A stretch of DNA of 50,547 bases, taken from positions 2,501 through 53,047 of the forward strand of contig JAGYID010000008.1 in assembly GCA_018606725.1 (NCBI GenBank), in the 5' to 3' direction. Below the pieces are notes generated by a model. That model was given only the letters and a program-made list of their open reading frames with translations, did no database searches and was not told the DNA's origin. The translations under genes were made by a program, and so were the position numbers. This DNA comes from Acidobacteriota bacterium. GTDB taxonomy: Bacteria > Acidobacteriota > Polarisedimenticolia > Gp22-AA2. Of this stretch, positions 36,700 to 47,412 are shown one piece after another; positions within the stretch are counted from its first letter, which is position 1, and every line of letters begins with the position of its first letter.

Positions 36700-37911
36700 T
36701 CAGCCGCTGGCCACCAGGCCGCCGCGACGCAGGAACTCCGTCACTTGGGCTTCCTGGTGCTCCCATTCGAGGAGGAATGCGGCCCCGACCTCGAAACGAC
36801 CCGGCTGGTCCTCCAGCTCTTCGATGCGCACCACCCGGGCCCGCAACGTCACGCGCGCCGTATCACGGGCATCCTGGCAGACGATCTGGATCTCCTCGCC
36901 GATCGCGTAGGCAGACTCGCTCTCGAACAGCAGGCCGCTCTTGCTGATGTTGCGCGGCTCCGTCGTGGCCGCCTCCGATTGGATTGGCGCGCCCTCGCTG
37001 CGCGACACGCGCAGCTGCAGGGTGCGTCGCTTGACGTCGAAGCGGATGTAGTTGCGGCGCTCCCGGTAGTAGACGCCAACAGTATTGCCGCCGCGCGCCT
37101 TGGCCTGGTGCATCGCCTCTTCGGCACGCCGCACCAGGCGGTCGGCGATGGCGGCGTCGTCCGGGTATTTCGCCAGGCCGATGGTGACCGTCAGGGCGAT
37201 CGGCCGTCCGTCGATGTCGCGGCGGACGAAATGGCGCTCGACCTCGCGCCGGATGCGCTCGGCCACGAGGAACGACCCCATCCGCTCAGTCTCGGGAAGG
37301 ATCAACCCGAATTCCTCGCCGGCCATGCGGGCCGCCATGTCGATGTCACGGATCTTGTTTTTCAGAAGAATGGCCACCTCGCGCAGCAGGATGTCTCCTA
37401 CCAGGTCGCCGTGTCGCTCGTTGATCTCACGGAAGTCATCGATGTCCAGGTACAGGACGCACAGATCAAGCTCATAGCGCTTGGCGCGACGGGTCTCCTT
37501 CTGCAGCGCGGACAGGAACTGGCGGGCGGTCCACAACCCGGTCTGCGCATCCACCGGCGAAGTCGGCTCGTGCCGGTCCTGCAGCGTCAGGTCGATCAGC
37601 CGGGGGCTGGTCAGCTGGCGGTTGACGTTCAGGAAGTAGTCGAGCACCGCGACGCGCAGGCCGACCTCGCGCTGCAGCTTGCCCGTCAGCCCGCGCCGGT
37701 GCCCCAGGATCCCCTCCCAGTGCCTGCGGGCCTCGGTCTCCTCGAACGCCAGCCCGGTCAGGATCATCAGCAGGGCGGCATAGACCTGCACCCCGCTCTG
37801 GGTGCGAATCTGGTCGAGCCGCCGGAGGATCCGTTCCTCGTTATGGGCGTCCTCCTGCAGGATTCCAACCAGTTCCTCCTTGTGGCGGGCGGCCTCCTCG
37901 AGAGTGATCAC
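36700..37911 (-). CDS. Diguanylate cyclase-PilZ fusion with intact I-site
   Basis: The 403-residue protein has an N-terminal helical region, a GGDEF domain (about 118-282) and a PilZ domain (about 284-395). The signature is AGEEF (197-201), a variant of GGDEF that may still be active. The inhibitory site R188xxD191 lies five residues before it. PilZ has RNYIR (286-290) and NISKSG (321-326), both matching the c-di-GMP binding motifs. It may therefore make and sense c-di-GMP. GTG at 37911 overlaps the upstream gene by four bases. A 23-base gap separates it from tsaB. Confidence 0.85.
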   Translation of the reverse strand: MITLEEAARHKEELVGILQEDAHNEERILRRLDQIRTQSGVQVYAALLMILTGLAFEETEARRHWEGILGHRRGLTGKLQREVGLRVAVLDYFLNVNRQLTSPRLIDLTLQDRHEPTSPVDAQTGLWTARQFLSALQKETRRAKRYELDLCVLYLDIDDFREINERHGDLVGDILLREVAILLKNKIRDIDMAARMAGEEFGLILPETERMGSFLVAERIRREVERHFVRRDIDGRPIALTVTIGLAKYPDDAAIADRLVRRAEEAMHQAKARGGNTVGVYYRERRNYIRFDVKRRTLQLRVSRSEGAPIQSEAATTEPRNISKSGLLFESESAYAIGEEIQIVCQDARDTARVTLRARVVRIEELEDQPGRFEVGAAFLLEWEHQEAQVTEFLRRGGLVASG

Positions 37912-39047
37912 CGACGCCCCGGGCCCTGATTCGCATCACCTGCGAGGGCGGCGAGAAGACCGGCGATGACCGAGCGGTCGCCGCGCTCCGGGAGGAAGGC
38001 GACGCCCGCCGTGATTGGCGGGCCCTCGTCCGGACGCGGCGCATCCGACACCCTGACCGTGCGGGCCTGCATGGTCACCACCCGGCCACGCGGCCCATCC
38101 TCCCGGAGGGTCAGCCGCAGCGGCGCGCCGGGTTCCGGACGCTGTCGCAGTCGCAGGCAGGCTCCGCCGATCGACAGATCGACGAGTTCCGCGGCGTGTT
38201 CGTCTCCGTCGCGACGGATGATCGCCCGCAGCGCACTGCCGGCCGGCCGGCGCGGATGACCGCGGCGTTCCAGACGGTGAGCGTGGCTGCGATCGCCCCC
38301 ATCCTGGCGCGCCGTCGCCAGCGCCCGGCGCGCGTCACGCAGCATCGTCACTGGATCCGGGGGCGCGCCGGCGGGGGCCGCCACGCCGGCGCTCCAGCAG
38401 ATGTCCCCGCCGAGCCGCAGGACGGCCCGGAGACGCTCCGCCGTCAGCAGGGCCCGCGCTGCGTCAGTGTGTGGCAGGATGAGCGCCAGGCTGTCCTCCA
38501 GAATAATCGGCCGATCGTCGACGTCGCGCGCGGCATCGCGCAGCGCGGTGGCGCCGGCCCGCAATTCCCGTCCCCCGGCGCTCGCCGCATCGGGCGCCAG
38601 CAGGACGACGGAGAGGGGGCGTCCGTAGCGTTCGCAACGCCGGCCCTCGACCGCGGCCGAGGCGAGGAAGCTCGCTTCGCCAAGCCCGCTGTCTCGCTCC
38701 CCCGCAGGCGCCTCCGGGGACACAACGTCATCGAGCCCGGAGCCCCGTGCCGGGTCGGCGACGTCGCTCAGGAGGTCGTGCGCGGCCACGGCGAATCCGG
38801 GATCCCGCCCCAGCTGCTGCTCGAGCATCGCGCGGTGCTCCTCGATCTGCACCACGGTGCGATGCGCCTGCGTCTCGGGCACATCGAGGCGGGTCAGCAT
38901 CAAGAGCAGCGTGCGAAACGCGTGCGGCTCATCGCGCCCCCCGATCTCGTCAAGCGCCTGGGCCAGGCGCGCTCCGCGCATCGAGGGTTCATCGAGGATT
39001 TCCTGGATCCGGTCGCGGAGCTCTCGTCCGAGGTCGCGCGGGTTCAC
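37908..39047 (-). CDS. Degenerate GGDEF-PilZ protein
   Basis: The 379-residue protein has the same architecture as the next gene: N-terminal helices, a GGDEF-like fold (about 130-260) and a C-terminal PilZ domain (about 270-370). The GGDEF signature is lost (LEDSLALIL in its place), so the domain is probably catalytically dead. The PilZ motifs RGHPR and DLSIGG are intact. It may be a receptor that partners the active copy. GTG at 39047 was chosen because the -10 element of the promoter overlaps the ATG at 39074, which would lie outside the transcript; GAGGGGAG sits just before the GTG. Confidence 0.75.
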   Translation of the reverse strand: MNPRDLGRELRDRIQEILDEPSMRGARLAQALDEIGGRDEPHAFRTLLLMLTRLDVPETQAHRTVVQIEEHRAMLEQQLGRDPGFAVAAHDLLSDVADPARGSGLDDVVSPEAPAGERDSGLGEASFLASAAVEGRRCERYGRPLSVVLLAPDAASAGGRELRAGATALRDAARDVDDRPIILEDSLALILPHTDAARALLTAERLRAVLRLGGDICWSAGVAAPAGAPPDPVTMLRDARRALATARQDGGDRSHAHRLERRGHPRRPAGSALRAIIRRDGDEHAAELVDLSIGGACLRLRQRPEPGAPLRLTLREDGPRGRVVTMQARTVRVSDAPRPDEGPPITAGVAFLPERGDRSVIAGLLAALAGDANQGPGRR

Positions 39048-39072
39048 GGGCTCCCCTCTGCGATATGGTCGC

Positions 39073-39102
39073 ATGTTAGCCGTGCCGTCGCCGCCCTGTC
39101 AA
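39073..39102 (-). promoter_or_regulatory. Probable sigma-70 promoter for the GGDEF-PilZ operon
   Basis: On the minus strand TTGACA (39102-39097), an 18-base spacer and TAACAT (39078-39073) form a strong match. Its -10 overlaps the ATG at 39074, which argues for a start further downstream. Confidence 0.55.
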
Positions 39103-39200
39103 ATGATCCGCCCGGCTCCGGCCCCAAACCGCTTCGGCAGCACGCGATGCCGCGGAGTGGCCACATCGAACCGACGAAAAATGGCGCCGGGAAAATCTTT

Positions 39201-39229
39201 TTGACAATTCCTTGACTGGGCCTTATATT
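39201..39229 (+). promoter_or_regulatory. Near-consensus sigma-70 promoter for prkA
   Basis: TTGACA (39201-39206), a 17-base spacer and TATATT (39224-39229) are close to ideal. The leader to prkA is about 26 bases. A second TTGACT lies in the spacer. In enterobacteria the homologous yeaGH operon is stress-controlled; no such operator is identified here. Confidence 0.7.
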
Positions 39230-39261
39230 ACCGGACAGTCGAGGGTTGTGCCGAGGAAAGC

Positions 39262-41397
<2,136 letters not shown>

Positions 41398-41411
41398 GAG
41401 CCACACATCCG

Positions 41412-41463
41412 ACGCCCCCGCGGGGCGCGCGGTCGCCTCGATCTCGCGGGCCCCTGGGGGCGT
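41412..41463 (+). promoter_or_regulatory. Long nested stem-loop between prkA and yeaH
   Basis: ACGCCCCC (41412-41419) pairs with GGGGGCGT (41456-41463), and inside it GGGGC (41422-41426) pairs with GCCCC (41450-41454). A TTTGTTG stretch follows. It resembles a partial terminator or processing site that would lower yeaH-spoVR relative to prkA. Confidence 0.5.
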
Positions 41464-41485
41464 TTGTTGCAGGGGACGCGCGGCC

Positions 41486-42595
41486 ATGATCCTCAGGATC
41501 GAGCAGGACCACAACCGCTTCAAGCAGATCGTCCGCGGCCGCATCAAGAAGGATCTCAAGAAGTACATCAGCAGCGGCGAGCTGATCGGACGCAAGGGGA
41601 AGGATCTGATCTCGATCCCGCTGCCGCAGATCAACATTCCGCAGTTCATCTACGGGCAGAAGCAGACCGGGGGCGTCGGGCAGGGAGATGGGGCGGTCGG
41701 CACGGTCCTCGGCGCGGGCGAGGCCGAAGGCGACGGCAAGGGCCAGGCCGGCAACGCCCCCGGCGCCCACATCCTCGAGGTCGACATCTCGCTGGACGAG
41801 CTGGCGGAGATGCTGGGCGAGGAGCTCGAGCTGCCCGAGATCAAGCCACGCGGCCGCAAGAACATCATGTCCACCAAGGACCGCTACACCGGGATCTCGC
41901 GTTACGGACCGGAGAGCCTGCGGCACTTCAAGCGGACCTACAAGGAGACCCTCAAGCGCACCATCTCGACCGGCACCTACCGGCCGGACGCCCCAATTCT
42001 CATCCCGATCCGGCAGGACAAGCGCTTCCGCTCGTGGAAGAGCGCGGTCATGCCCCAGGCCAATGCCGCCATCCTCTACATGATGGACGTGTCGGGGTCG
42101 ATGGGCGAGGAGCAAAAGGAGATCGTCCGCATCGAATCGTTCTGGATCGACACCTGGCTGAGGCACCACTACAAGGGCGTCGAGATCCGCTACATCATCC
42201 ACGACGCCGAGGCGCGCGAGGTCGACCGAGACACCTTCTACCACACGCGCGAGTCCGGCGGCACCGTGATCTCGGCCGCCTACAAGCTGTGCGCGCGGAT
42301 CATGGAGACCGAATATCCACCCGATGAGTGGAATATCTACGCACTGCACTTCTCGGATGGCGACAACTGGTCGCAGGGCGACACCGAGGAGTGCATCACG
42401 CTGCTCAAGGAGAAGATGCTGCCGCGCGTCAACCTGTTCTGCTACGGACAGGTCGAGAGCCCCTACGGCACCGGACAGTTCCTCGTCGACCTCAAGGAAA
42501 CCTACGCCGACGACGAGCGCGTGGCCCTCTCCAAGATCGAGAACAAGGACGGCATCTATCAGTCGATCAAGGACTTCCTCGGCAGGGGGCGCTAG
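41486..42595 (+). CDS. yeaH: YeaH/YhbH family (DUF444) von Willebrand-type protein
   Basis: The 369-residue product has an N-terminal helical region with [14 protein letters not shown], a Gly-rich low-complexity loop (about 62-92) and a vWA-like domain with the MIDAS motif DVSGS (201-205). The family acts with PrkA and SpoVR in stress and sporulation, but its precise biochemistry is unknown. ATG at 41486 is 88 bases after prkA, with a structured spacer. spoVR follows after five bases. Confidence 0.92.
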   Translation: MILRIEQDHNRFKQIVRGRIKKDLKKYISSGELIGRKGKDLISIPLPQINIPQFIYGQKQTGGVGQGDGAVGTVLGAGEAEGDGKGQAGNAPGAHILEVDISLDELAEMLGEELELPEIKPRGRKNIMSTKDRYTGISRYGPESLRHFKRTYKETLKRTISTGTYRPDAPILIPIRQDKRFRSWKSAVMPQANAAILYMMDVSGSMGEEQKEIVRIESFWIDTWLRHHYKGVEIRYIIHDAEAREVDRDTFYHTRESGGTVISAAYKLCARIMETEYPPDEWNIYALHFSDGDNWSQGDTEECITLLKEKMLPRVNLFCYGQVESPYGTGQFLVDLKETYADDERVALSKIENKDGIYQSIKDFLGRGR

Positions 42596-42600
42596 GGCGC

Positions 42601-44088
42601 ATGGCTCAGCTTCCCAAGAATCTTCAAGCGCTCCAGGAAGAAATCGAAGGCCACGCCCGCGCTTACGGGCTCGATTTCTTCCCGGTCATCTTCGAGCTCC
42701 TCGACTACCGGGGCCTCAACCAGGTCGCCGCCTTCGGGGGCTTCCCGACGCGCTATCCGCACTGGCGTTTCGGCATGGAATACGAGTACCTCACCAAGTC
42801 GTACGCCTACGGTCTGTCGAAAATCTACGAGATGGTGATCAACAACGATCCCTGCTATGCGTATCTGCTCGAGTGCAATGCCGAGGTCGACCAGAAGCTC
42901 GTGATGGCGCACGTGTACGCCCATTGCGACTTCTTCAAGAACAACCTGGCGTTTTCAAAGACCAACCGGAAGATGATGGATGACATGGCGAACCACGCCA
43001 CCCGCATCCGCCGATACATGGACAAGTGCGGCGTCGAGACGGTCGAGAACTTCATCGATGTCTGTCTGTCGCTGGAGAACCTGATCGACCCGCACTCCCC
43101 GTTCATCGTGCGCGAGCGTCCGAAGACGGATGAGGAGCCCGCCCGCCCGGTCGTGCGGCGTCTCAAGAGCAAGTCGTACATGAACGACTTCATCAACCCG
43201 CCCGAGTACGTTGAGGCGCACCGCAAGAAGCTCGAGGAGGAGGCGCATCGTAAGAAGCGCTTCCCCGAGGACCCGGTCCGCGACGTGCTGAAGTTCCTCA
43301 TCGACCACTCCCCGCTCGAGAACTGGCAGCGCGACATCCTGTCGATCGTGCGCGAGGAGGCCTACTACTACGCGCCGCAGGCGTCCAGCAAGATCATGAA
43401 CGAGGGATGGGCGACGTACTGGCATTCGAAGCTGATGACCGAAAAGGTGCTGAAGGACAGCGAGGTCATCGATTACGCCGATCATCACTCCGGCACGCTG
43501 GGTGGTCGCACCGGGCGCCTGAATCCCTACAAGCTGGGGGTCGAGCTGTACCGCAACATCGAGGAGCGCTGGAACAAGGGACGCTTCGGCAAGGAGTTCG
43601 ACGACTGCGAGGACCTGGTGGAGCGCAATCGCTGGGACCGCAAGCTCGGCCAGGGGCGGGACAAGATCTTCGAGGTTCGCCGGCATTGCACCGACGTGAC
43701 CTTCATCGATAACTACCTCACCGAGGACTTCTGCCACGAGCACAAGCTGTTCATCTACGATTTCAACCCCAAGACCGGCATGTACCAGATCACCGATCGG
43801 GATTTTCGCAAGGTCAAGCAGCGTCTGCTGTTCCAGCTGACCAATTTCGGTCAGCCGTTCATCGATGTTGTCGACGGCAACTACCGCAACAAGGGCGAGC
43901 TGCTGCTGAAGCACAAGTACGAGAGGATCGAGTTGAAGCACGATTACGCCCGCGAGACCTTGCGCAACATCCAGAGGATCTGGCAGCGCCCGGTCAACAT
44001 CGAGACCGTCGTTGACGAGAAGGTTCGCCGTGTCACGTTCAACGGCGAGGAGTTCGAGGAGAAGGACATCTCCGACAAGGTGGCGTGA
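42601..44088 (+). CDS. spoVR: SpoVR family protein
   Basis: SpoVR (YcgB) proteins are co-expressed with PrkA and YeaH. In Bacillus, SpoVR is linked to spore cortex formation, but the activity is unknown. The 495-residue product shows the family segments HVYAHCDFFKNN, NEGWATYWHSKLM and EDFCHEHKLFIYDFN. Several conserved His/Glu residues resemble a metal site; this is inferred. ATG at 42601 is the obvious start. Its stop overlaps the next start (GTGA). Confidence 0.93.
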   Translation: MAQLPKNLQALQEEIEGHARAYGLDFFPVIFELLDYRGLNQVAAFGGFPTRYPHWRFGMEYEYLTKSYAYGLSKIYEMVINNDPCYAYLLECNAEVDQKLVMAHVYAHCDFFKNNLAFSKTNRKMMDDMANHATRIRRYMDKCGVETVENFIDVCLSLENLIDPHSPFIVRERPKTDEEPARPVVRRLKSKSYMNDFINPPEYVEAHRKKLEEEAHRKKRFPEDPVRDVLKFLIDHSPLENWQRDILSIVREEAYYYAPQASSKIMNEGWATYWHSKLMTEKVLKDSEVIDYADHHSGTLGGRTGRLNPYKLGVELYRNIEERWNKGRFGKEFDDCEDLVERNRWDRKLGQGRDKIFEVRRHCTDVTFIDNYLTEDFCHEHKLFIYDFNPKTGMYQITDRDFRKVKQRLLFQLTNFGQPFIDVVDGNYRNKGELLLKHKYERIELKHDYARETLRNIQRIWQRPVNIETVVDEKVRRVTFNGEEFEEKDISDKVA

Positions 44089-45914
44089 TGGACTCGATGG
44101 GAACGACGAACGCCGACGCCTCTCCCGCCGCGGCCTCCGCGCCGACGGCGTCCCGTGCCACCCCGACGAGGCCCTCCGTGTGGGCCCTGGCCGGGGGCAA
44201 GGGCGGCGTTGGGCGCACGCTATTGACCGCCAATCTCGGGATCCAGCTGGCGCGCTCCGGTCGCCGGGTCGTGCTGGTCGATCTCGACCTGCAGGGGGCA
44301 AATCTGCAGGCCTGCCTCGGCTATCAACGGCTGCCCCGCAGTCTCGTCGATTTCGCTTCCGGCAAGGTCGCCCTGCTGTCGGAGGCGGCATGCGAGACGC
44401 CGACGGCACACCTGCGACTGGTCGGCGGTCTGCAACGCGGCGAGCTGCGGGATGATCCGGTCGCCTTCGTCCGGCGCGTCGCCGAGCAGTTCGCCACCCT
44501 GTCGGCCGACCATGTGATCGTCGACTGCGGCTCCGGCCGCTCGCCCGCCACCATCGCCGCCTTTGCCGAGTCGGACATCGGCATCCTGGTGACCACTCCC
44601 GAGCCGGCGGCGCTCGAATCGGTCTATCTGTTCGCCGAAGCCCACCTGCGTTGGTGCCTCGTGCGGGCCCTTACCGGCGAGGCGATGGCCGCGGCAGAGG
44701 CGAAGTTGACTCAGGCGGGGCTCCAGCCGGCGACCCTGTCATTTCGCGCCTTCATGACACATCTCGGCCGCCTCGACCCGACGTCGCGGGAGGCGGTGAC
44801 GGGAACGGTGCGTCGCACGCGCCTCGAGCTCCTGCTCAACCAGGTTCGCGGCGAGGCCGACGAGGAATCGGCGGCGTGCCTTCAGAGCGGCTTCCGCAAG
44901 TGCTTCGGCCTGAGCCTTCACACGATCGGGGTCATCGAACACGACCTGTCGATCCTGCAGGCTGTCCAGAAACGCCGGCCGCTATCGCAGCAGTACCCCA
45001 ATGCCGCTTCGACCAGGGGAATCGCCCGCGCCGCCACCCGACTCCTGTCGGTGGCGATCGGGCCGGAGCGCGACGCCGGCGAGGAATGGGAGGATCTCGG
45101 CGCCATCGATCACTATCGGGTCCTCGAAGTCGTCCCCAAGGCATCGCCCAAGGAAGTCCAATCGGCCTACCAGCTGCTGAAGAAGACCTACGACCCCGAG
45201 ACGACCTTCCTGTCGTCGCTGCTCGACGCGCCAGGTCTGCGGGACCTGCAGGCACGCATCGAATCGGCCTACCGCACCCTGATCTTCCTGGAGAGCCGCT
45301 CCGACTACGACCGCCAGATGCAGCGGACCGGCCGGCCCGGCGACGATCAGGTGCGGGGCCTCCAGCCCGTCCCCGCCCAGGTCCCGGCGGCGGCACCCGA
45401 CCTGGAACTCGCGGGCGGTCGCGCCGCGCCTGCGCCCGCGCCACCGGAACCCGTCGCAGCGGCCGCCGCCGATGCGGTGGCCGCGAGTCCCGCCCCCCCT
45501 AGCCCGCTTTCAGCCGGGCCCGGGGATCCCCCACCCCCCGCGGCAGCGAGTGCGGCAGCCGGAGGTCCGGTCGCCGACTCCGCCCCCGCCGCGTCCGGGT
45601 CCGCCGAGGGCGGGATGCCCCCGGCCACCCCCAGCAGCGGCGCCGAGCTGCGGGACGAGCGCCAGAGGCGGCGACTGGCGATCGAGTCGATCGCCGAAAA
45701 AACCAAGATCCGCCGCGCCTACCTGCAGGCGATCGAGGAGGAGCGGTTCGGCGAGCTTCCGGCGCCGGTCTTCGTGCGCGGGTTTCTGAGGGAGTACGCC
45801 CGCTGCCTCGGCCTTCCGGGCGAGGAGGTCACCCGCCTCTACATGAGGAGATACCAGGACTGGCACGAGTCGCGCAGCGCCCCGGGCCTGCCTGGTGACG
45901 GCGCGAGCTCCTAG
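44085..45914 (+). CDS. MinD/ParA-like ATPase fused to a J-like domain and a RodZ-type HTH_25 domain
   Basis: The 609-residue product has three parts. Residues about 31-330 are a MinD/FlhG-like deviant Walker ATPase with GGKGGVGRT (37-45) and D65/D67, in which the usual second lysine (KGGxGK) is R44. Residues about 340-410 resemble a J domain (DHYRVLEVVPKASPKEVQSA), but HPD is replaced by YDPE. After a Pro/Ala-rich linker (about 425-515), residues about 519-590 are an HTH_25 domain of the RodZ type, with LRDERQRRRLAIESIAEKTKI and FVRGFLREYARCLGLP. GTG at 44085 overlaps the spoVR stop. Function is unknown; it may position or regulate the PrkA module. Confidence 0.82.
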   Translation: MMDSMGTTNADASPAAASAPTASRATPTRPSVWALAGGKGGVGRTLLTANLGIQLARSGRRVVLVDLDLQGANLQACLGYQRLPRSLVDFASGKVALLSEAACETPTAHLRLVGGLQRGELRDDPVAFVRRVAEQFATLSADHVIVDCGSGRSPATIAAFAESDIGILVTTPEPAALESVYLFAEAHLRWCLVRALTGEAMAAAEAKLTQAGLQPATLSFRAFMTHLGRLDPTSREAVTGTVRRTRLELLLNQVRGEADEESAACLQSGFRKCFGLSLHTIGVIEHDLSILQAVQKRRPLSQQYPNAASTRGIARAATRLLSVAIGPERDAGEEWEDLGAIDHYRVLEVVPKASPKEVQSAYQLLKKTYDPETTFLSSLLDAPGLRDLQARIESAYRTLIFLESRSDYDRQMQRTGRPGDDQVRGLQPVPAQVPAAAPDLELAGGRAAPAPAPPEPVAAAAADAVAASPAPPSPLSAGPGDPPPPAAASAAAGGPVADSAPAASGSAEGGMPPATPSSGAELRDERQRRRLAIESIAEKTKIRRAYLQAIEEERFGELPAPVFVRGFLREYARCLGLPGEEVTRLYMRRYQDWHESRSAPGLPGDGASS

Positions 45915-45950
45915 GAACCGGTCCGGGTCTTCAGCCGGGCCACGCCTCGA

Positions 45951-45982
45951 GGCCGGATGCCGCAGTGCTGCGGCCGGATGCC
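45951..45982 (+). repeat. 11-bp direct repeat flanking a hairpin before gshA
   Basis: GGCCGGATGCC occurs at 45951-45961 and 45972-45982. Between and within them GCCGCAG (45959-45965) and CTGCGGC (45968-45974) form a tight palindromic stem. It could be a terminator for the fusion gene or an operator for gshA. Confidence 0.45.
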
Positions 45983-45996
45983 ACGATCTTCGATGA

Positions 45997-46002
45997 TAGA
46001 AT
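45997..46002 (+). promoter_or_regulatory. Probable -10 element for gshA
   Basis: TAGAAT lies 22 bases before the gshA GTG, so transcription would start near 46009. No convincing -35 is visible. Confidence 0.35.
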
Positions 46003-46023
46003 CCGGGCTTGTCCGGGGAGCCC

Positions 46024-47412
46024 GTGAGCGCACCGCAACCCATCGAGCACGAAGACGATCTCATCGCCCATTTCGCGGCCGGCGCCAAGCCGCGGGAGCG
46101 ATGGGGCGTCGGCGTCGAGTATGAGCGGATCGGCGTGTTCAGGGAATCCGGTCACGCCGTGCCATACGCGGGCGAGAAGTCCGTCGAGACCCTCCTGAAC
46201 GTCCTGGTCCGCGACCGCGGCTGGGAGCCGCACGGCGAGGACGGCCGGGTGCTCTCCCTCGCCCGTGGCGGGGCGCACGTCACTCTCGAGCCCGGCGCCC
46301 AGGTCGAGCTGTCGACCGGCGTGCACCGTTCGCTGATGACGTTGCGTGACGAGCTGCGCGTCTGCCTGGCGGAGATCGAGGAGGCGTCCCGCCCTCTCGG
46401 GATGGCCCTGCTGGGTCTGGGGCTGCAACCGTTCACGGGACTCGAGGACATCGAGTTCATCCCCAAGAAGCGCTACGCCATCATGCGCGAGTACCTGCCC
46501 CGTCGCGGCGCCCGCGCGCACATCATGATGAAGCAGACCGCCAGCATCCAGGTGAATCTCGACTACGGCAGCGAGGGGGACGCGGCCGACAAGCTCCGGA
46601 CCGCCATGGGGCTGTCGCCGCTGGTGACCGCCCTGTATGCCAACTCCCCGATCCGCGAGGGGGCCCTGACCGGGTACATGAGCTTCCGCGCCTGGGTCTG
46701 GCAGGACACCGACCCCGACCGCTGCGGCCTGCTGCCGTTCGTCTTCAAGGATGGTGCGGGGTTCGCCGACTACCTCGACTATGCCCTCGATGTGCCGATG
46801 TTCTTCGTCGTGCGGGACGACGTCTGGCGATCCGCTCAGGGCATGACCTTCCGCAAATTCATCCGCAAGGGGTTCGACGGCGCGCGCGCGACTCTCGATG
46901 ACTTCGTGCTGCACCTCTCCACCCTGTTCCCGGAAGTGCGTCTGAAACAGTACGTCGAAGTGCGCGGCGCGGATTCCGGCGATCCTGCGTCGGTGCTGGC
47001 GCTCGCCGCCTTCTGGAAGGGGCTCCTCTACGACGGCGCCTCCCGCCGGGCCGCCTGGGACCTGGTCCGCGACATGACCTTCAAGGAGCGGCAGCGCCTG
47101 CTCGAGGAGGTCAGCCGCTCCGGCCCGGCGACGCGCTTCGCCCATGCGACCGCCCGGCCGGATGGACCGGCCCCCCGGCCGCTCCTGGTGCGTGATCTCC
47201 TCATCGATCTGGTGCGGCTCGCCCGCCAGGGTCTCAACAACCAGGGCGCCGCCGCCGAGGAGATCGCCTTTCTGGACGCCCTCGATCGACGTCTCGGCGG
47301 TGAGGGAGGCTGCCCCGCCTACCGGCTGGCCGCCGACTGGGAGGGCCCGCTGGGCCGCAATCCGCGCGCCCTGGTCGACAGCCTGGCCCCCGCCGGACAG
47401 GAGATCCCGTGA
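46024..47412 (+). CDS. gshA: Glutamate-cysteine ligase (plant-type GCS2/GshA)
   Basis: This enzyme joins glutamate and cysteine, the first step of glutathione synthesis. The 462-residue product matches the plant/alphaproteobacterial type: GVEYERIGVF near the N-terminus, EPGAQVELSTG, an MMKQTASIQVNLDY segment and the LRHL/GADSGDP-type C-terminal region. GTG at 46024 was chosen because GGGGAG sits three bases upstream; a TTG at 46009 is less likely. gshB is not visible. The stop overlaps ftcD (GTGA). Confidence 0.92.
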   Translation: MSAPQPIEHEDDLIAHFAAGAKPRERWGVGVEYERIGVFRESGHAVPYAGEKSVETLLNVLVRDRGWEPHGEDGRVLSLARGGAHVTLEPGAQVELSTGVHRSLMTLRDELRVCLAEIEEASRPLGMALLGLGLQPFTGLEDIEFIPKKRYAIMREYLPRRGARAHIMMKQTASIQVNLDYGSEGDAADKLRTAMGLSPLVTALYANSPIREGALTGYMSFRAWVWQDTDPDRCGLLPFVFKDGAGFADYLDYALDVPMFFVVRDDVWRSAQGMTFRKFIRKGFDGARATLDDFVLHLSTLFPEVRLKQYVEVRGADSGDPASVLALAAFWKGLLYDGASRRAAWDLVRDMTFKERQRLLEEVSRSGPATRFAHATARPDGPAPRPLLVRDLLIDLVRLARQGLNNQGAAAEEIAFLDALDRRLGGEGGCPAYRLAADWEGPLGRNPRALVDSLAPAGQEIP

